63,482 nucleotides of DNA from Streptomyces sp. NRRL F-5727 (GTDB lineage: Bacteria; Actinomycetota; Actinomycetes; Streptomycetales; Streptomycetaceae), in the NCBI RefSeq assembly GCF_000719555.1, contig NZ_JOGX01000036.1, forward strand, positions 1-63,482, read 5' to 3'. The number at the start of each line of letters is the position of its first letter. Position 1 is the first letter of the stretch. The notes under the pieces are model-generated. The model was given only the letters and a program-made list of their open reading frames with translations. It searched no databases and was not told the DNA's origin. Below, in pieces: positions 41,756 to 50,152 of the stretch. The translations under genes and the position numbers were made by a program.

Positions 41756-43081
41756 GTGAGCGAGTCGAACACCGGCCGGACCGTCTCGGGTGAGGACGAG
41801 GTCGTCGACCTCTGCCGGGACCTCATCCGCATCGACACCAGCAACTACGGCGACCACTCCGGCCCCGGCGAACGGGCCGCCGCCGAGTACGTCGCCGAGA
41901 AGCTCGCCGAGGTGGGCCTCGACCCGAAGATCATCGAGTCGCACAAGGGCCGTGCCTCCACCGTCGCCCGCATCGAGGGCGAGGACCCTTCCCGGCCGGC
42001 GCTGCTCATCCACGGGCACACCGACGTCGTCCCGGCCAACGCCGAGGACTGGACCCACCACCCCTTCTCCGGCGAGGTCGCCGACGGCTGCGTCTGGGGC
42101 CGCGGCGCCGTCGACATGAAGGACATGGACGCGATGACCCTCGCGGTCGTCCGCGACCGGCTGCGCAGCGGCCGCAAGCCCCCGCGCGACATCGTCCTCG
42201 CCTTCCTCGCCGACGAGGAGGCCGGCGGCACCTACGGCGCCCGCCACCTGGTGGACAAGCACCGCGGTCTCTTCGACGGCGTCACCGAGGCGATCGGCGA
42301 GGTCGGAGGCTTCTCCTTCACCGTCAACGAGAACCTGCGCCTCTACCTGGTCGAGACCGCCCAGAAGGGCATGCACTGGATGCGGCTCACCGTCGAGGGC
42401 ACGGCCGGCCACGGCTCCATGACCAACTCCGACAACGCCATCACCGAGCTGTGCGAGGCCGTCGGCCGCCTCGGCCGCCACCAGTGGCCGGTCCGCGTCA
42501 CCAAGACCGTCCGCAGCTTCCTCGACGAGCTGTCCGACGCCCTCGGCACCCCGCTCGACCCCGAGGACATGGACGCCACCCTGGCCAAGCTCGGCGGCAT
42601 CGCCAAGATGGTCGGCGCCACCCTGCGCAACTCCGCCGCCCCCACCATGCTCGGCGCCGGCTACAAGGTGAACGTCATCCCCGGCCAGGCCACCGCCCAC
42701 GTCGACGGCCGCTTCCTGCCCGGCTACGAGGAGGAGTTCCTGGCCGACCTCGACCGGATCCTCGGCCCCAAGGTGAAGCGCGAGGACGTCCACGGCGACA
42801 AGGCCCTGGAGACCAGCTTCGACGGCGCCCTCGTCGACGCCATGCAGCTGGCCCTGCGGGCCGAGGACCCGATCGCCCGCGCCGTCCCGTACATGCTCTC
42901 CGGCGGCACCGACGCCAAGTCCTTCGACGACCTCGGCATCCGCTGCTTCGGCTTCGCCCCGCTCCAGCTGCCGCCGGAGCTGGACTTCGCCGGCATGTTC
43001 CACGGCGTGGACGAGCGCGTCCCCGTCGACGGCCTGAAGTTCGGCGTCCGCGTCCTGGACCGCTTCATCGACGCCTGCTGA
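41756..43081 (+). CDS. M20-family metallopeptidase
   Basis: A 441-residue M20/M28-type zinc peptidase. Metal ligands are visible in LIHGHTDVVPA (His), GRGAVDMKDM (Asp, bridging), LADEEAGG (catalytic Glu and Glu ligand) and the C-terminal FHGVDERVPVDG (His). The dimerisation insert (about residues 190-310) is present, with TAGHGSM. It is probably a cytoplasmic dipeptidase or aminoacylase; substrate unknown. The GTG at 41756 has GGGAGGAAG seven bases upstream and is preferred over upstream in-frame starts. This gene next to chaplins is a conserved Streptomyces arrangement. Confidence 0.92.
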   Translation: MSESNTGRTVSGEDEVVDLCRDLIRIDTSNYGDHSGPGERAAAEYVAEKLAEVGLDPKIIESHKGRASTVARIEGEDPSRPALLIHGHTDVVPANAEDWTHHPFSGEVADGCVWGRGAVDMKDMDAMTLAVVRDRLRSGRKPPRDIVLAFLADEEAGGTYGARHLVDKHRGLFDGVTEAIGEVGGFSFTVNENLRLYLVETAQKGMHWMRLTVEGTAGHGSMTNSDNAITELCEAVGRLGRHQWPVRVTKTVRSFLDELSDALGTPLDPEDMDATLAKLGGIAKMVGATLRNSAAPTMLGAGYKVNVIPGQATAHVDGRFLPGYEEEFLADLDRILGPKVKREDVHGDKALETSFDGALVDAMQLALRAEDPIARAVPYMLSGGTDAKSFDDLGIRCFGFAPLQLPPELDFAGMFHGVDERVPVDGLKFGVRVLDRFIDAC

Positions 43082-43149
43082 CCCCCGGCCCCGCCGGGCC
43101 CCGAATTCGGCCGCCCGTTTGGGTCTGCCCGGAAAGAGTGAATGCACCC

Positions 43150-43214
43150 GAGGGCTCGTAGCCCTCAACCTTCCCCCTCGTTACAGGTGATGCGGTCCGC
43201 GGCTGGGGCCGCAT
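43150..43214 (+). promoter_or_regulatory. Two small hairpins in the chpH leader
   Basis: GAGGGCT-CGT-AGCCCTC (43150-43166) and an imperfect nine-base-pair stem from ATGCGGTCC (43190-43198) to GGGCCGCAT region (43206-43214) lie 19-83 bases before the chpH start. They could shape translation or stability of the chaplin mRNA; neither overlaps the AGGAGGAA ribosome-binding site at 43222-43229. Confidence 0.4.
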
Positions 43215-43232
43215 TGTCAACTAGGAGGAATA

Positions 43233-43466
43233 ATGATCAAGAAGGTCGTCGCTGCTGCGGCTGCCACCGGCGGTCTGGTTCTCGCGGGCGCGGGCATGGC
43301 CGTCGCCGACGCGGGTGCCCAGGGTGCGGCCATCGGCTCCCCCGGTGTCCTCTCGGGCAACGTCGTGCAGGTCCCGGTTCACGTTCCCGTGAACGTCTGC
43401 GGCAACACGGTCTCCGTGATCGGTCTGCTGAACCCCGCCTTCGGCAACACCTGCGTCAACGCCTGA
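43233..43466 (+). CDS. chpH: Short chaplin ChpH
   Basis: A 77-residue secreted hydrophobic protein. The signal peptide (MIKKVVAAAAATGGLVLAGA, cleaved after AVA near residue 25) is followed by a single chaplin domain with Cys56 and Cys74, which form a disulfide, and the hallmark segments SPGVLSGNVVQVPVHVPVN and NTVSVIGLLNPAFGN. Short chaplins assemble into amyloid-like films that lower surface tension and coat aerial hyphae. Length and sequence match ChpH of S. coelicolor as I remember it. An AGGAGGAA site gives strong translation. The gene is separated from chpC by a 15-bp terminator. Confidence 0.97.
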   Translation: MIKKVVAAAAATGGLVLAGAGMAVADAGAQGAAIGSPGVLSGNVVQVPVHVPVNVCGNTVSVIGLLNPAFGNTCVNA

Positions 43467-43499
43467 CGTTGTGCCCCGCCCCTTGAGGGCGTGAGCCGT

Positions 43500-43536
43500 C
43501 CGGCCCCGGAGTGCGTGCCATGCACTCCGGGGCCGG
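43500..43536 (+). terminator. Terminator between chpH and chpC
   Basis: A perfect 15-bp stem (43500-43514 and 43522-43536, beginning CCGGCCCCGGAGTGC) with a seven-base loop, 33 bases after the chpH stop. Confidence 0.9.
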
Positions 43537-43621
43537 TGGCCATTCCGCCCCGGGCACGGGCCCGGTGGCCCCCACTCCAAGCCGATCAGGCGACATCGCC
43601 GAGAAGGCAGGTAAGCAAGCT

Positions 43622-44479
43622 ATGCGACAGGTCACGCGCAAGAGCATCATCACCGTCGCGGCGGCCGGAGGCGTCTTCGCGCTCGGCGGCGGCATCGCGC
43701 AGGCGGACTCCGGTGCGAGCGGCACCGCGGCGAACTCACCCGGCGTCGCGTCCGGGAACTCCGTCCAGGTGCCGGTCCACGCCCCGGTCAACGCCTGCGG
43801 CAACACCGTGAACGTCGTCGGGGTGCTCAACCCGGCGATGGGCAACTCCTGCGCCAACATCCCCGCGCAGTCCGGCCCCGGCGCGTCCGGCGGCGCGTAC
43901 GCCAGCGACTCCCCGGGCGTGGCCTCCGGCAACACCGTCGTGGTGCCGGTCGACGTGCCGGTGAACGCGTGCGGAAACAGCGTCACGGGCATCGGCCTCG
44001 GCAACGCCGCCACGGGCAACGACTGCGCCAACACCGGGAACCCCGACGACGGCTACGGCGAGGAGGAGCCCGGCGGCTACGGCGAGGAGCCGGGCGGCTA
44101 CGGCGAGGAGCCCGAGACCCCCGGCACGCCGGGCACCCCCGGTACCCCGGGCACGCCGGGGACTCCCGGTACCCCGGGCACGCCCGGCACGCCCGGCACG
44201 CCCGGCACGCCGGGGACCCCGGGCACGCCCGGTACCCCCGGCACCCCCGGTACGCCGGGGACCCCCGGTACCCCGGGCACGCCCGGCACTCCCGGTGTGC
44301 CGCCGAGCTCGGACGGTGGCTCGAACCAACCCGGGCCGCAGCTCACGCCGCCCCCGGCCGCGCCGGACGAGCTCGCCGAGACCGGGTCCTCCGCGCCCCT
44401 CGGCGTGATCGTCCCGGCCGCCGCGGGCATGCTCCTCGCCGGCTCGCTGGTCTACCGCCGCTCCCGCCGCGGCGCCTGA
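43622..44479 (+). CDS. chpC: Long chaplin ChpC with collagen-like linker and sortase signal
   Basis: A 285-residue wall-anchored chaplin. Signal peptide to about residue 28; two chaplin domains, each with a Cys pair (Cys59/Cys77 and Cys117/Cys135) in the frame PVNACGN; a Gly/Tyr/Glu linker with repeats of GGYGEEP; then twenty uninterrupted Thr-Pro-Gly triplets (residues 166-225); a Pro-rich stretch; the sorting signal LAETG (251-255); a hydrophobic helix and the tail RRSRRG. Long chaplins are covalently linked to peptidoglycan by class E sortases and nucleate short chaplins. The collagen-like tract is unusually long. The start ATG is preceded by AAGGCAGG. Confidence 0.95.
   Translation: MRQVTRKSIITVAAAGGVFALGGGIAQADSGASGTAANSPGVASGNSVQVPVHAPVNACGNTVNVVGVLNPAMGNSCANIPAQSGPGASGGAYASDSPGVASGNTVVVPVDVPVNACGNSVTGIGLGNAATGNDCANTGNPDDGYGEEEPGGYGEEPGGYGEEPETPGTPGTPGTPGTPGTPGTPGTPGTPGTPGTPGTPGTPGTPGTPGTPGTPGTPGTPGTPGVPPSSDGGSNQPGPQLTPPPAAPDELAETGSSAPLGVIVPAAAGMLLAGSLVYRRSRRGA
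44117..44296 (+). repeat. Twenty tandem Thr-Pro-Gly codon triplets inside chpC
   Basis: A 180-base tract of nine-base units encoding Thr-Pro-Gly twenty times without a break. Codon choice varies among ACC/ACG/ACT, CCC/CCG and GGC/GGT/GGG, so the DNA repeat is imperfect, with only short identical runs (for example three ACGCCCGGC units). The antisense strand is open too, encoding Gly-Val-Pro repeats, which is a by-product. Confidence 0.95.
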
Positions 44480-44494
44480 GCCGCGCCGGCCGGA

Positions 44495-44534
44495 ACGCGA
44501 AGGGGCCCCGCATCACACGGGGCCCCTTTCGCGT
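44495..44534. terminator. Bidirectional terminator between chpC and the DUF5703 gene
   Basis: AAGGGGCCCCG and CGGGGCCCCTT form an 11-bp core, extended by ACGCG/CGCGT beyond a single bulged T. It lies in the convergent gap, 15 bases after one stop and 3 bases before the other. Confidence 0.85.
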
Positions 44535-44537
44535 CCG

Positions 44538-44726
44538 TCACCAGGTCGTGCGGATCTGACGGATGATCCGCCGCTTCAGCCGCACTCTGCGGCTGCCGTC
44601 CCGGCGCAGGGTGAGTCGGTCCAACTCCCAGTGCCCGTACTCGGCATGGTCGGTCAGAAGCCGCGCGGTCTCCTTGCGGGAGATACCGCGCGGCACGTAC
44701 ACGTCGACAAATTCGTATTCCGGCAT
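44538..44726 (-). CDS. DUF5703-family small basic protein
   Basis: A 62-residue protein, very basic in its second half (TLRRDGSRRVRLKRRIIRQIR), with a conserved acidic-aromatic opening MPEYEFVDVYVPRGISRKE. It matches the small actinobacterial DUF5703 proteins found near chaplins in Streptomyces. No membrane or signal segment. It may bind nucleic acid or an anionic partner; function unknown. Confidence 0.8.
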   Translation of the reverse strand: MPEYEFVDVYVPRGISRKETARLLTDHAEYGHWELDRLTLRRDGSRRVRLKRRIIRQIRTTW

Positions 44727-44774
44727 CGGTATCTATTGTGCGGGCACCGGCCCGGTACGGATAGCGTCTGTCCC

Positions 44775-45482
44775 ATGTCTGATGCTGCGCAGCCCACCGC
44801 TGCCGAGGTACGTGCCGCCGCAGAGGCGGTCAAGACCGCACTGGACCGCCACCTCGCGGCGGTCGAACGCCGCACGGGGGACGACGACAGCGGCGTGTAC
44901 GAGGCGTTCAACGCCCTCGCCGCGGCCGCCGAGACCTATGACGAGCTCCTCTACGACCGCTACGACGAGGTGACCCCCTTCGAGATCCCCGGGGCCGACG
45001 ACAAGCTGCCCCCGTACGCGGGGCCTGACGAACCGCACGCCCTCAGCGTGCTGATCCGGCGCGACTACGCCGTGGCCGAGCCGCGCCGGCTCGTGGCCCA
45101 GGCCCGGCGCGTCGCCGACCTCGACCACGACGAGGACGGACCCCGCTCCACCGCCGCGGCGCTCGGGGTCCTCTTCGGGGAGTACGAACCCGACGAGATC
45201 GCCTCCCGGCACAAGGAGTTCGGCCTGGAGGAGGGCGACTCCACGCTGTGGGTCACCGCCGACGGAGACCTTCCGGAGCCGGGGGAGTGGCTGGCCGCCC
45301 CCTTCGACCAGGCCGACCCCGAGCGGATCGTCTGCCGCTTCGACATCAGCTCCGTCTTCGACGACGAGGACGACGAGGACCACGGAGACGGCGAGGACGA
45401 CGGGGACGCCGAGGACGGCGAGGAGACCGCCGAGGAGGCCGCCGAGGCGTCGGGCGCGGGGGAGGCCGGGGCCGCCCGCTGA
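44775..45482 (+). CDS. Acidic conserved hypothetical protein
   Basis: A 235-residue cytoplasmic protein. The first 180 residues are folded-looking, with an N-terminal coiled helix (AAEVRAAAEAVKTALDRHLAAVERR) and LYDRYDEVTPFEIPGAD; the last ~45 residues are an extremely acidic low-complexity tail (runs of DDEDDEDHGDGEDDG) that ends with EASGAGEAG. Conserved in Streptomyces; no known domain. It is divergent from DUF5703 (48 bases between starts) and ends at a strong terminator. Confidence 0.78.
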   Translation: MSDAAQPTAAEVRAAAEAVKTALDRHLAAVERRTGDDDSGVYEAFNALAAAAETYDELLYDRYDEVTPFEIPGADDKLPPYAGPDEPHALSVLIRRDYAVAEPRRLVAQARRVADLDHDEDGPRSTAAALGVLFGEYEPDEIASRHKEFGLEEGDSTLWVTADGDLPEPGEWLAAPFDQADPERIVCRFDISSVFDDEDDEDHGDGEDDGDAEDGEETAEEAAEASGAGEAGAAR

Positions 45483-45501
45483 CACGCGCCGGGGAGGACG
45501 G

Positions 45502-45541
45502 CGGAGGGCCGGGACATCGACGGTGATGTCCCGGCCCTCCG
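45502..45541. terminator. Bidirectional 17-bp hairpin
   Basis: CGGAGGGCCGGGACATC at 45502-45518 and its exact complement at 45525-45541, with a six-base loop, between the convergent acidic-protein and helicase-like genes. Confidence 0.9.
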
Positions 45542-45564
45542 GCGTTCCGCCCCGGCGGGGACGT

Positions 45565-47766
45565 TCACTCCTCGCCGGGGACGGCGAGCAGGCCGGCCAG
45601 GAGCGGTCGCAGCCGGGTCGTCCGCGCCGGGGCGAGGACCTCGGCCACCGCCCGGGGAAGCGCCTGGTCCACACCGTGCACGACCGACAGATGGCGCTCG
45701 GCCCGGCCGAAGGCCGTGTAGACCCACGGGCGGCTCAGCCCGGGCGCCGCGTCGCCCGGCAGCACCGCGACCACCGCGGGCCACCGGCCCCCGGCCGCCT
45801 GGTGCGCGGTCAGCGCCCAGCCGTGCCGCAGCGCCGACTCCACCCGCTCCTTCGGTACGACGACCTCGCCCTCCGAGGTGCGCAGCCGCAGCCCCTCGGC
45901 GTCGGCCCCGAGGACCGTGCCCGAGACCGTCCGGCCCGGCACCGGCGCGTACGCCACCCGGTCGCCCGGGTCGTAGCCGCCGAAGCGCCCGGGGCCGGGG
46001 TTCAGCCGCTGCTTCAGGGCCGCGTTCAGCGCGCGCGTGCCGGCCGAGCCGCCGTGGCCGACGGTGATCACCCGGGTCTGCTCGGGGGTCAGCCCGAAGG
46101 CGCGCGGCACCGATTCGGCGACCAGCTGGACCGTGCGGTGCACGGCCTCGCCGGCGTCCCGCACCGGGACGATGACGACCTCCTTGCCGGGGGCCTCGAC
46201 CTGGTTCAGCTCGCCGATGCCGATGCCCGAGACCAGCTCGCCGATCGGCCCCGGGTCGGGGCGGCGGGAGGCCACCCGGGGGCAGACCCGGGCGGCGAGC
46301 GCGTCCGCGAGGACCGCGCCGGGGCCGGCCGACCCGAGGACGGCGGGGTCACCGCTGAGCACCAGACGGCAGCCGTCCGGGAGGGCCTCGACGAGCATCG
46401 CGCCCGTCTCCACGTCCAGCTGCGGGGCGTCCAGCACCACCAGCAGGTCCAGGGCGAGCCCGCCCTCCTCGTCCCGGCCCGGTCCGGCCGTCCCGGACAG
46501 CAGCGCGGCGAGCGGCACCGCCGTCCCGGCGGCCCGCTCCTCCTCGGTCAGCCGCTCCGCGTCGTGCACCGCGACCAGGACGCGCAGTCCGCGCTCCCGG
46601 GCCGCGGCGGCCAGCGCCAGCGGCTCGGCGCGGGCGGCCTCGCCGCCGGTGTGCAGCACCAGACCGTGGCCGCCGACGGCCCGCTCCAGCTCCTCGCCGT
46701 CCCACTCCTCGGCGGTGACCGTGCGCACCAGCCGGGCCAGACCGTCCGCGAGGCTCTCCTCGGCGAGCGCGTACCGGTCGAGGCCGAGCAGCGGGGGCTC
46801 CGCCGGGCCCTCCTCCGCGCCGGCGGACGCCTGGTCCTCCCCGTCCTCCTCCGGTGCGCCGTCCTCCGGGCCGCCCTCCTCCTGGAAGACCAGGACGGCG
46901 CCCTCGGAGATCGCGGTCTCGACGGCCTGCCCCGGGTCCGGCACCCCGTGCCGGGCGAGACCGGCCCGCACCTCGTCCACGGTGAGCGCGGTGTGGCCCT
47001 GGAGGGCGGCCCGGTCGAGCAGCCACACGGTCAGGGCGACGGCCCGGCGCGGATCGTCCGGACCACACTCCGCGCCGAGCAGGGCCCGCGCGAAGCCGTC
47101 GGCCTGCTCCGGCCGCACCCCGGTGACCGCCAGCAGCCGCCACGGGTCCTCGGTGAGGGCCTCGGCCGCCTGCTCGCCGAGCGCGGCGGCCACCTGGCCG
47201 GCCAGCGCCTCGGGCGCGCCGCCCCGGGCCAGCACCTCGCGGACCCCGGCGAGCGCCCCGGCCGTGGGCGCGGGCGGCGCCGCGGGGGCGGGAGGGCGGA
47301 CGGTGGTCTCGGCCGGCCGGGCGGGGCGGGCCGGCTCGGGCGCAGGCTCGAAGAAGGCGCCGCCGGAGGCGGCACCGCCCTCCACGGCCCGCACGGCCGC
47401 CAGCAGGTCGGCGGCGGTCCCGCTCAGCTTGGCGCCGCTCGCCACGGGCCCGCCCCGCTCGGCCTTCCGCGCCTCGATCCGGGCCCGCAGCTCCCGCTGG
47501 GCCGCCAGCTCCGCCTGCGCCTCGCTCAGCTCCGGCGCCGCACCCTCGGCACCCTCCGAGGCCCCGGCGTCCGCCGAGGTCTCGGTCTCCTCCGAGGCTC
47601 CTGACGTCTCCGGGGTCTCCGAGGTCTCCGCGGTCTCCGACGACGCTGAGGTCCCGGCGTCCTCGGGGGTAGTCTCAGGGCTCTCGGGCGCGGCGGACGG
47701 CGCCACGTCCTCGTGGGCCAGGTCCTCGGACGCCTCGGGCGCGGTCTCGCCGGAAGGCTCGGTCAC
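45565..47766 (-). CDS. RecD/TraA-like helicase-fold protein with degenerate ATPase motifs
   Basis: A 733-residue protein. Residues 1-75 are a disordered Ser/Glu/Thr-rich tail; about 168-290 resembles the helix-hairpin-helix region of RecD2-type helicases (LAGVREVLARGG, LTEDPWRLLAVTGV); 350-730 follows the SF1 helicase layout. The Walker A position reads VLHTGGEAARAEP (369-382) without the GKT; Walker B reads VVLDAPQLD (443-451) without the DE pair; SGDPAVLGSAGPG (471-483) matches the GDxxQLxPVGPG motif without Gln; and the late motif is LTAHQAAGGRWPAVVAV. ATP hydrolysis is unlikely. It overlaps the downstream aldo/keto reductase by four bases. Confidence 0.8.
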   Translation of the reverse strand: MTEPSGETAPEASEDLAHEDVAPSAAPESPETTPEDAGTSASSETAETSETPETSGASEETETSADAGASEGAEGAAPELSEAQAELAAQRELRARIEARKAERGGPVASGAKLSGTAADLLAAVRAVEGGAASGGAFFEPAPEPARPARPAETTVRPPAPAAPPAPTAGALAGVREVLARGGAPEALAGQVAAALGEQAAEALTEDPWRLLAVTGVRPEQADGFARALLGAECGPDDPRRAVALTVWLLDRAALQGHTALTVDEVRAGLARHGVPDPGQAVETAISEGAVLVFQEEGGPEDGAPEEDGEDQASAGAEEGPAEPPLLGLDRYALAEESLADGLARLVRTVTAEEWDGEELERAVGGHGLVLHTGGEAARAEPLALAAAARERGLRVLVAVHDAERLTEEERAAGTAVPLAALLSGTAGPGRDEEGGLALDLLVVLDAPQLDVETGAMLVEALPDGCRLVLSGDPAVLGSAGPGAVLADALAARVCPRVASRRPDPGPIGELVSGIGIGELNQVEAPGKEVVIVPVRDAGEAVHRTVQLVAESVPRAFGLTPEQTRVITVGHGGSAGTRALNAALKQRLNPGPGRFGGYDPGDRVAYAPVPGRTVSGTVLGADAEGLRLRTSEGEVVVPKERVESALRHGWALTAHQAAGGRWPAVVAVLPGDAAPGLSRPWVYTAFGRAERHLSVVHGVDQALPRAVAEVLAPARTTRLRPLLAGLLAVPGEE

Positions 47767-48740
47767 AAGGTGCTCCAGTCGTGATCCGGATAGCGGTGCA
47801 CGGGCGCGGACACATCGTCCAAAGCCCGGCAGATCTCGTCAGGAAGACTAAGGCCCTCCACCGACAGCGCGGCCGTGAGCTGCCGTGCCGTGCGCGCGCC
47901 GACGATCGGGGCGGTCACCCCGGGCCGGTCCCTGACCCAGGCGAGCGCCACGTGCAGCGGGGTGGTGGCGAGCCCGTCGGCGGCGGTGCTGACCGCCTCC
48001 ACGATCCGGCTCGCCGCCTCGTCCAGATACGGCTCCACGAACGGCGCCAGCGCCTCCGACGCGCCCCGGGAGTCGGACGGGGTGCCGCTCCGGTACTTGC
48101 CGGTCAGCACGCCCCGGCCGAGCGGCGACGACGGCAGCAGACCTATCCCGAGGTCGATCGCCGCGGGCAGCACCTCCCGCTCGACGCCCCGCTGGAGCAG
48201 CGAGTACTCCAGCTGGGCCCCGGCGAGCCGGGTCCGGTCGCCGGCCAGCTGCCAGGTGCCCGCCTTGGCGAGCTGCCAGCCGCAGAAGTTCGCCACGCCC
48301 GCGTACCGCGCCCGCCCGCTGCGTACCGCGATGTCGAGCGCCTGGAGCGACTCCTCCAGCGGGGTGTACGGGTCGTAGGCGTGCAGCTGCCAGAGGTCCA
48401 CGTGGTCCGTGCCGAGCCGGGCCAGGGAGGCGTCGAGCGCGGCGAGGAGATGGCCGCGCGAACCGTCGGTGCGCCGGTCCGGGTCGGGGACGCTGCCGGC
48501 CTTGGTGGACAGGACCAGGTCGCTCCGGGGCACGAGCCGCTCCATCAGCCGCCCGAGCAGATGCTCCGCCTCGCCGCCGCCGTACACGTCGGCGGTGTCC
48601 ACGAGCGTGCCGCCCGCGTCCCAGAACGCCTTCAGCTGTTCGGCGGCGTCGTGCTCGTCGGTGTCCCGCCCCCAGGTGAGCGTGCCGAGCCCGATGCGCG
48701 AGACGCGCAGGCCGGTACGTCCGAGATGCCTCTGCTCCAT
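47763..48740 (-). CDS. Aldo/keto reductase
   Basis: A 325-residue (alpha/beta)8 oxidoreductase. The tetrad residues can be seen: Asp and Tyr in DTADVYGGGEAE, Lys in LVLSTKAGS and His in VDLWQLHAYD; the NADPH-binding C-terminal region has LPSSPLGRGVLTGKY and PIVGARTARQL. It is of the AKR11/YajO-like type. The stop overlaps the start... of the helicase-like gene order on the minus strand places this gene upstream, with its TGA (47763-47765) sharing bases with the ATG of the helicase-like gene (47766-47764). The two are therefore translationally coupled. Substrate unknown. Confidence 0.92.
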   Translation of the reverse strand: MEQRHLGRTGLRVSRIGLGTLTWGRDTDEHDAAEQLKAFWDAGGTLVDTADVYGGGEAEHLLGRLMERLVPRSDLVLSTKAGSVPDPDRRTDGSRGHLLAALDASLARLGTDHVDLWQLHAYDPYTPLEESLQALDIAVRSGRARYAGVANFCGWQLAKAGTWQLAGDRTRLAGAQLEYSLLQRGVEREVLPAAIDLGIGLLPSSPLGRGVLTGKYRSGTPSDSRGASEALAPFVEPYLDEAASRIVEAVSTAADGLATTPLHVALAWVRDRPGVTAPIVGARTARQLTAALSVEGLSLPDEICRALDDVSAPVHRYPDHDWSTL

Positions 48741-48893
48741 GGGCGGGACCTTACTGGCCGGGGCTGCGGGCGGAGAGACCCTGTGGACAGAACCTGTGGA
48801 CGACGGCGTGGCGGCGGGCTCCTGACGGATGCGGGGGTGGCGCGCTAGAGTCCGGACCGAGAGACGTTACCGATGGGTAAGGGGTGCGTGGAC

Positions 48894-49943
48894 ATGCGGC
48901 TCGGCATCAACCTCGGCTACTGGGGCGCCGGCATGGACGGCGACAATCTGGCCGTGGCCCAGGAGGCCGACCGCCTCGGCTACGACGTGTGCTGGGCGGC
49001 GGAGGCGTACGGGTCGGACGCGCCGACCGTGCTCTCCTGGGTCGCCGCGAAGACGGAGCGGATCGACGTCGGCTCGGCGATCATGCAGATCCCGGCCCGT
49101 CAGCCCGCGATGACGGCGATGACCGCCGCCACCCTCGACTCGCTCTCCGGCGGCCGCTTCCGCTTGGGCCTCGGCGTCTCGGGACCGCAGGTCTCCGAGG
49201 GCTGGTACGGCGTGAAGTTCGACAAGCCGCTGGCCCGCACCCGCGAGTACGTGGAGATCGTCCGCAAGGCGATGTCCCGCGAGCGCCTGACCCACGAGGG
49301 CGAGCACTGGACGCTCCCGCTGCCCGGCGGCCCCGGCAAGCCGATCAAGCTGACCGTCCACCCGCAGCGCGAGCACATCCCGCTCTACATCGCCGCGATC
49401 GGCCCGAAGAACCTGGAGCAGACCGGCGAGATCGCCGACGGCGCCCTGCTGATCTTCCCCTCCGCCGAGCACCTGGAGGAGACCGCCCTGCGGCCGCTCC
49501 GGGCGGGGCGCGAGAAGGCCGGCCTGACCATGGAGGGCTTCGACGTCTGCCCGACGCTGCCGCTCGCCCTCGGCGACGACATCGACGCGCTGGCCGACGT
49601 CTTCCGCCCGTACACCGCCCTCTACGTGGGCGGCATGGGCAGCCGCAAGCAGAACTTCTACAACCAGCTCGCCCAGCGCATGGGCTACGAGAAGGAGGCC
49701 GCCGAGATCCAGGACAAGTACCTGGCCGGCGACAAGACGGGCGCCGCGGCCGCCGTGCCGCGCACCCTGATCGACCAGACCGCCCTGCTCGGCAGGGTCG
49801 ACCGGATCGCGGACCGCATGACCGCCTACGCGGAGGCCGGTGTCACCACCCTGACCCTCGCCCCCGCCGGCTTCACGCTCGACGAGCGCCTCACCGCGCT
49901 GCGCGCCGGCGTCGACGCCCTGGAGCGGGCGGGCCTGGCGTAA
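48894..49943 (+). CDS. LLM-class F420-dependent oxidoreductase
   Basis: A 349-residue luciferase-like protein of the F420-dependent N5,N10-methylene-H4MPT-reductase-like branch: MRLGINLGYWGAGMDGD, YDVCWAAEAYGSDAPTVLSW, RIDVGSAIMQIPARQPAMTAM, LDSLSGGRFRLGLGVSGPQVSEGWYG and ERIPLYIAAIG-type segment HIPLYIAAIGPKNLEQTG. The ATG at 48894 is used with GGGGTG upstream; a GTG three codons earlier is possible. Stands alone. Substrate unknown. Two DnaA-box-like sequences lie about 100 bases upstream. Confidence 0.92.
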   Translation: MRLGINLGYWGAGMDGDNLAVAQEADRLGYDVCWAAEAYGSDAPTVLSWVAAKTERIDVGSAIMQIPARQPAMTAMTAATLDSLSGGRFRLGLGVSGPQVSEGWYGVKFDKPLARTREYVEIVRKAMSRERLTHEGEHWTLPLPGGPGKPIKLTVHPQREHIPLYIAAIGPKNLEQTGEIADGALLIFPSAEHLEETALRPLRAGREKAGLTMEGFDVCPTLPLALGDDIDALADVFRPYTALYVGGMGSRKQNFYNQLAQRMGYEKEAAEIQDKYLAGDKTGAAAAVPRTLIDQTALLGRVDRIADRMTAYAEAGVTTLTLAPAGFTLDERLTALRAGVDALERAGLA

Positions 49944-49952
49944 GAGGTTCTG

Positions 49953-49993
49953 CGGCCGTGGTGGGGGCTCGGGGGTCTTCCCCGCCACGGCCG
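49953..49993 (+). terminator. Hairpin after the LLM gene
   Basis: CGGCCGTGG at 49953-49961 and CCACGGCCG at 49985-49993 are perfect complements; the 23-base interior can add GGGG/CCCC pairing. It begins nine bases after the stop. Confidence 0.7.
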
Positions 49994-50152
49994 TCATGCC
50001 GTTCAACGCGCCACCGCGCCCCCGGTTACGGCCCCGCGCCTCACTCTTTCGGCCGATACCCAGGAGCCCTCCTGTTGCCCGTCGTCCCGGACCGCATTTG
50101 ACTCGGTCTGCCGGACCCGCGGAGCGCGGACGTCCGCAGGGAGGTGGCAGCG

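Noticed and set aside
44098..44430. Antisense Gly-Val-Pro repeat frame opposite chpC
   Set aside because: Arises automatically from the Thr-Pro-Gly codons of chpC; no start region or other support.
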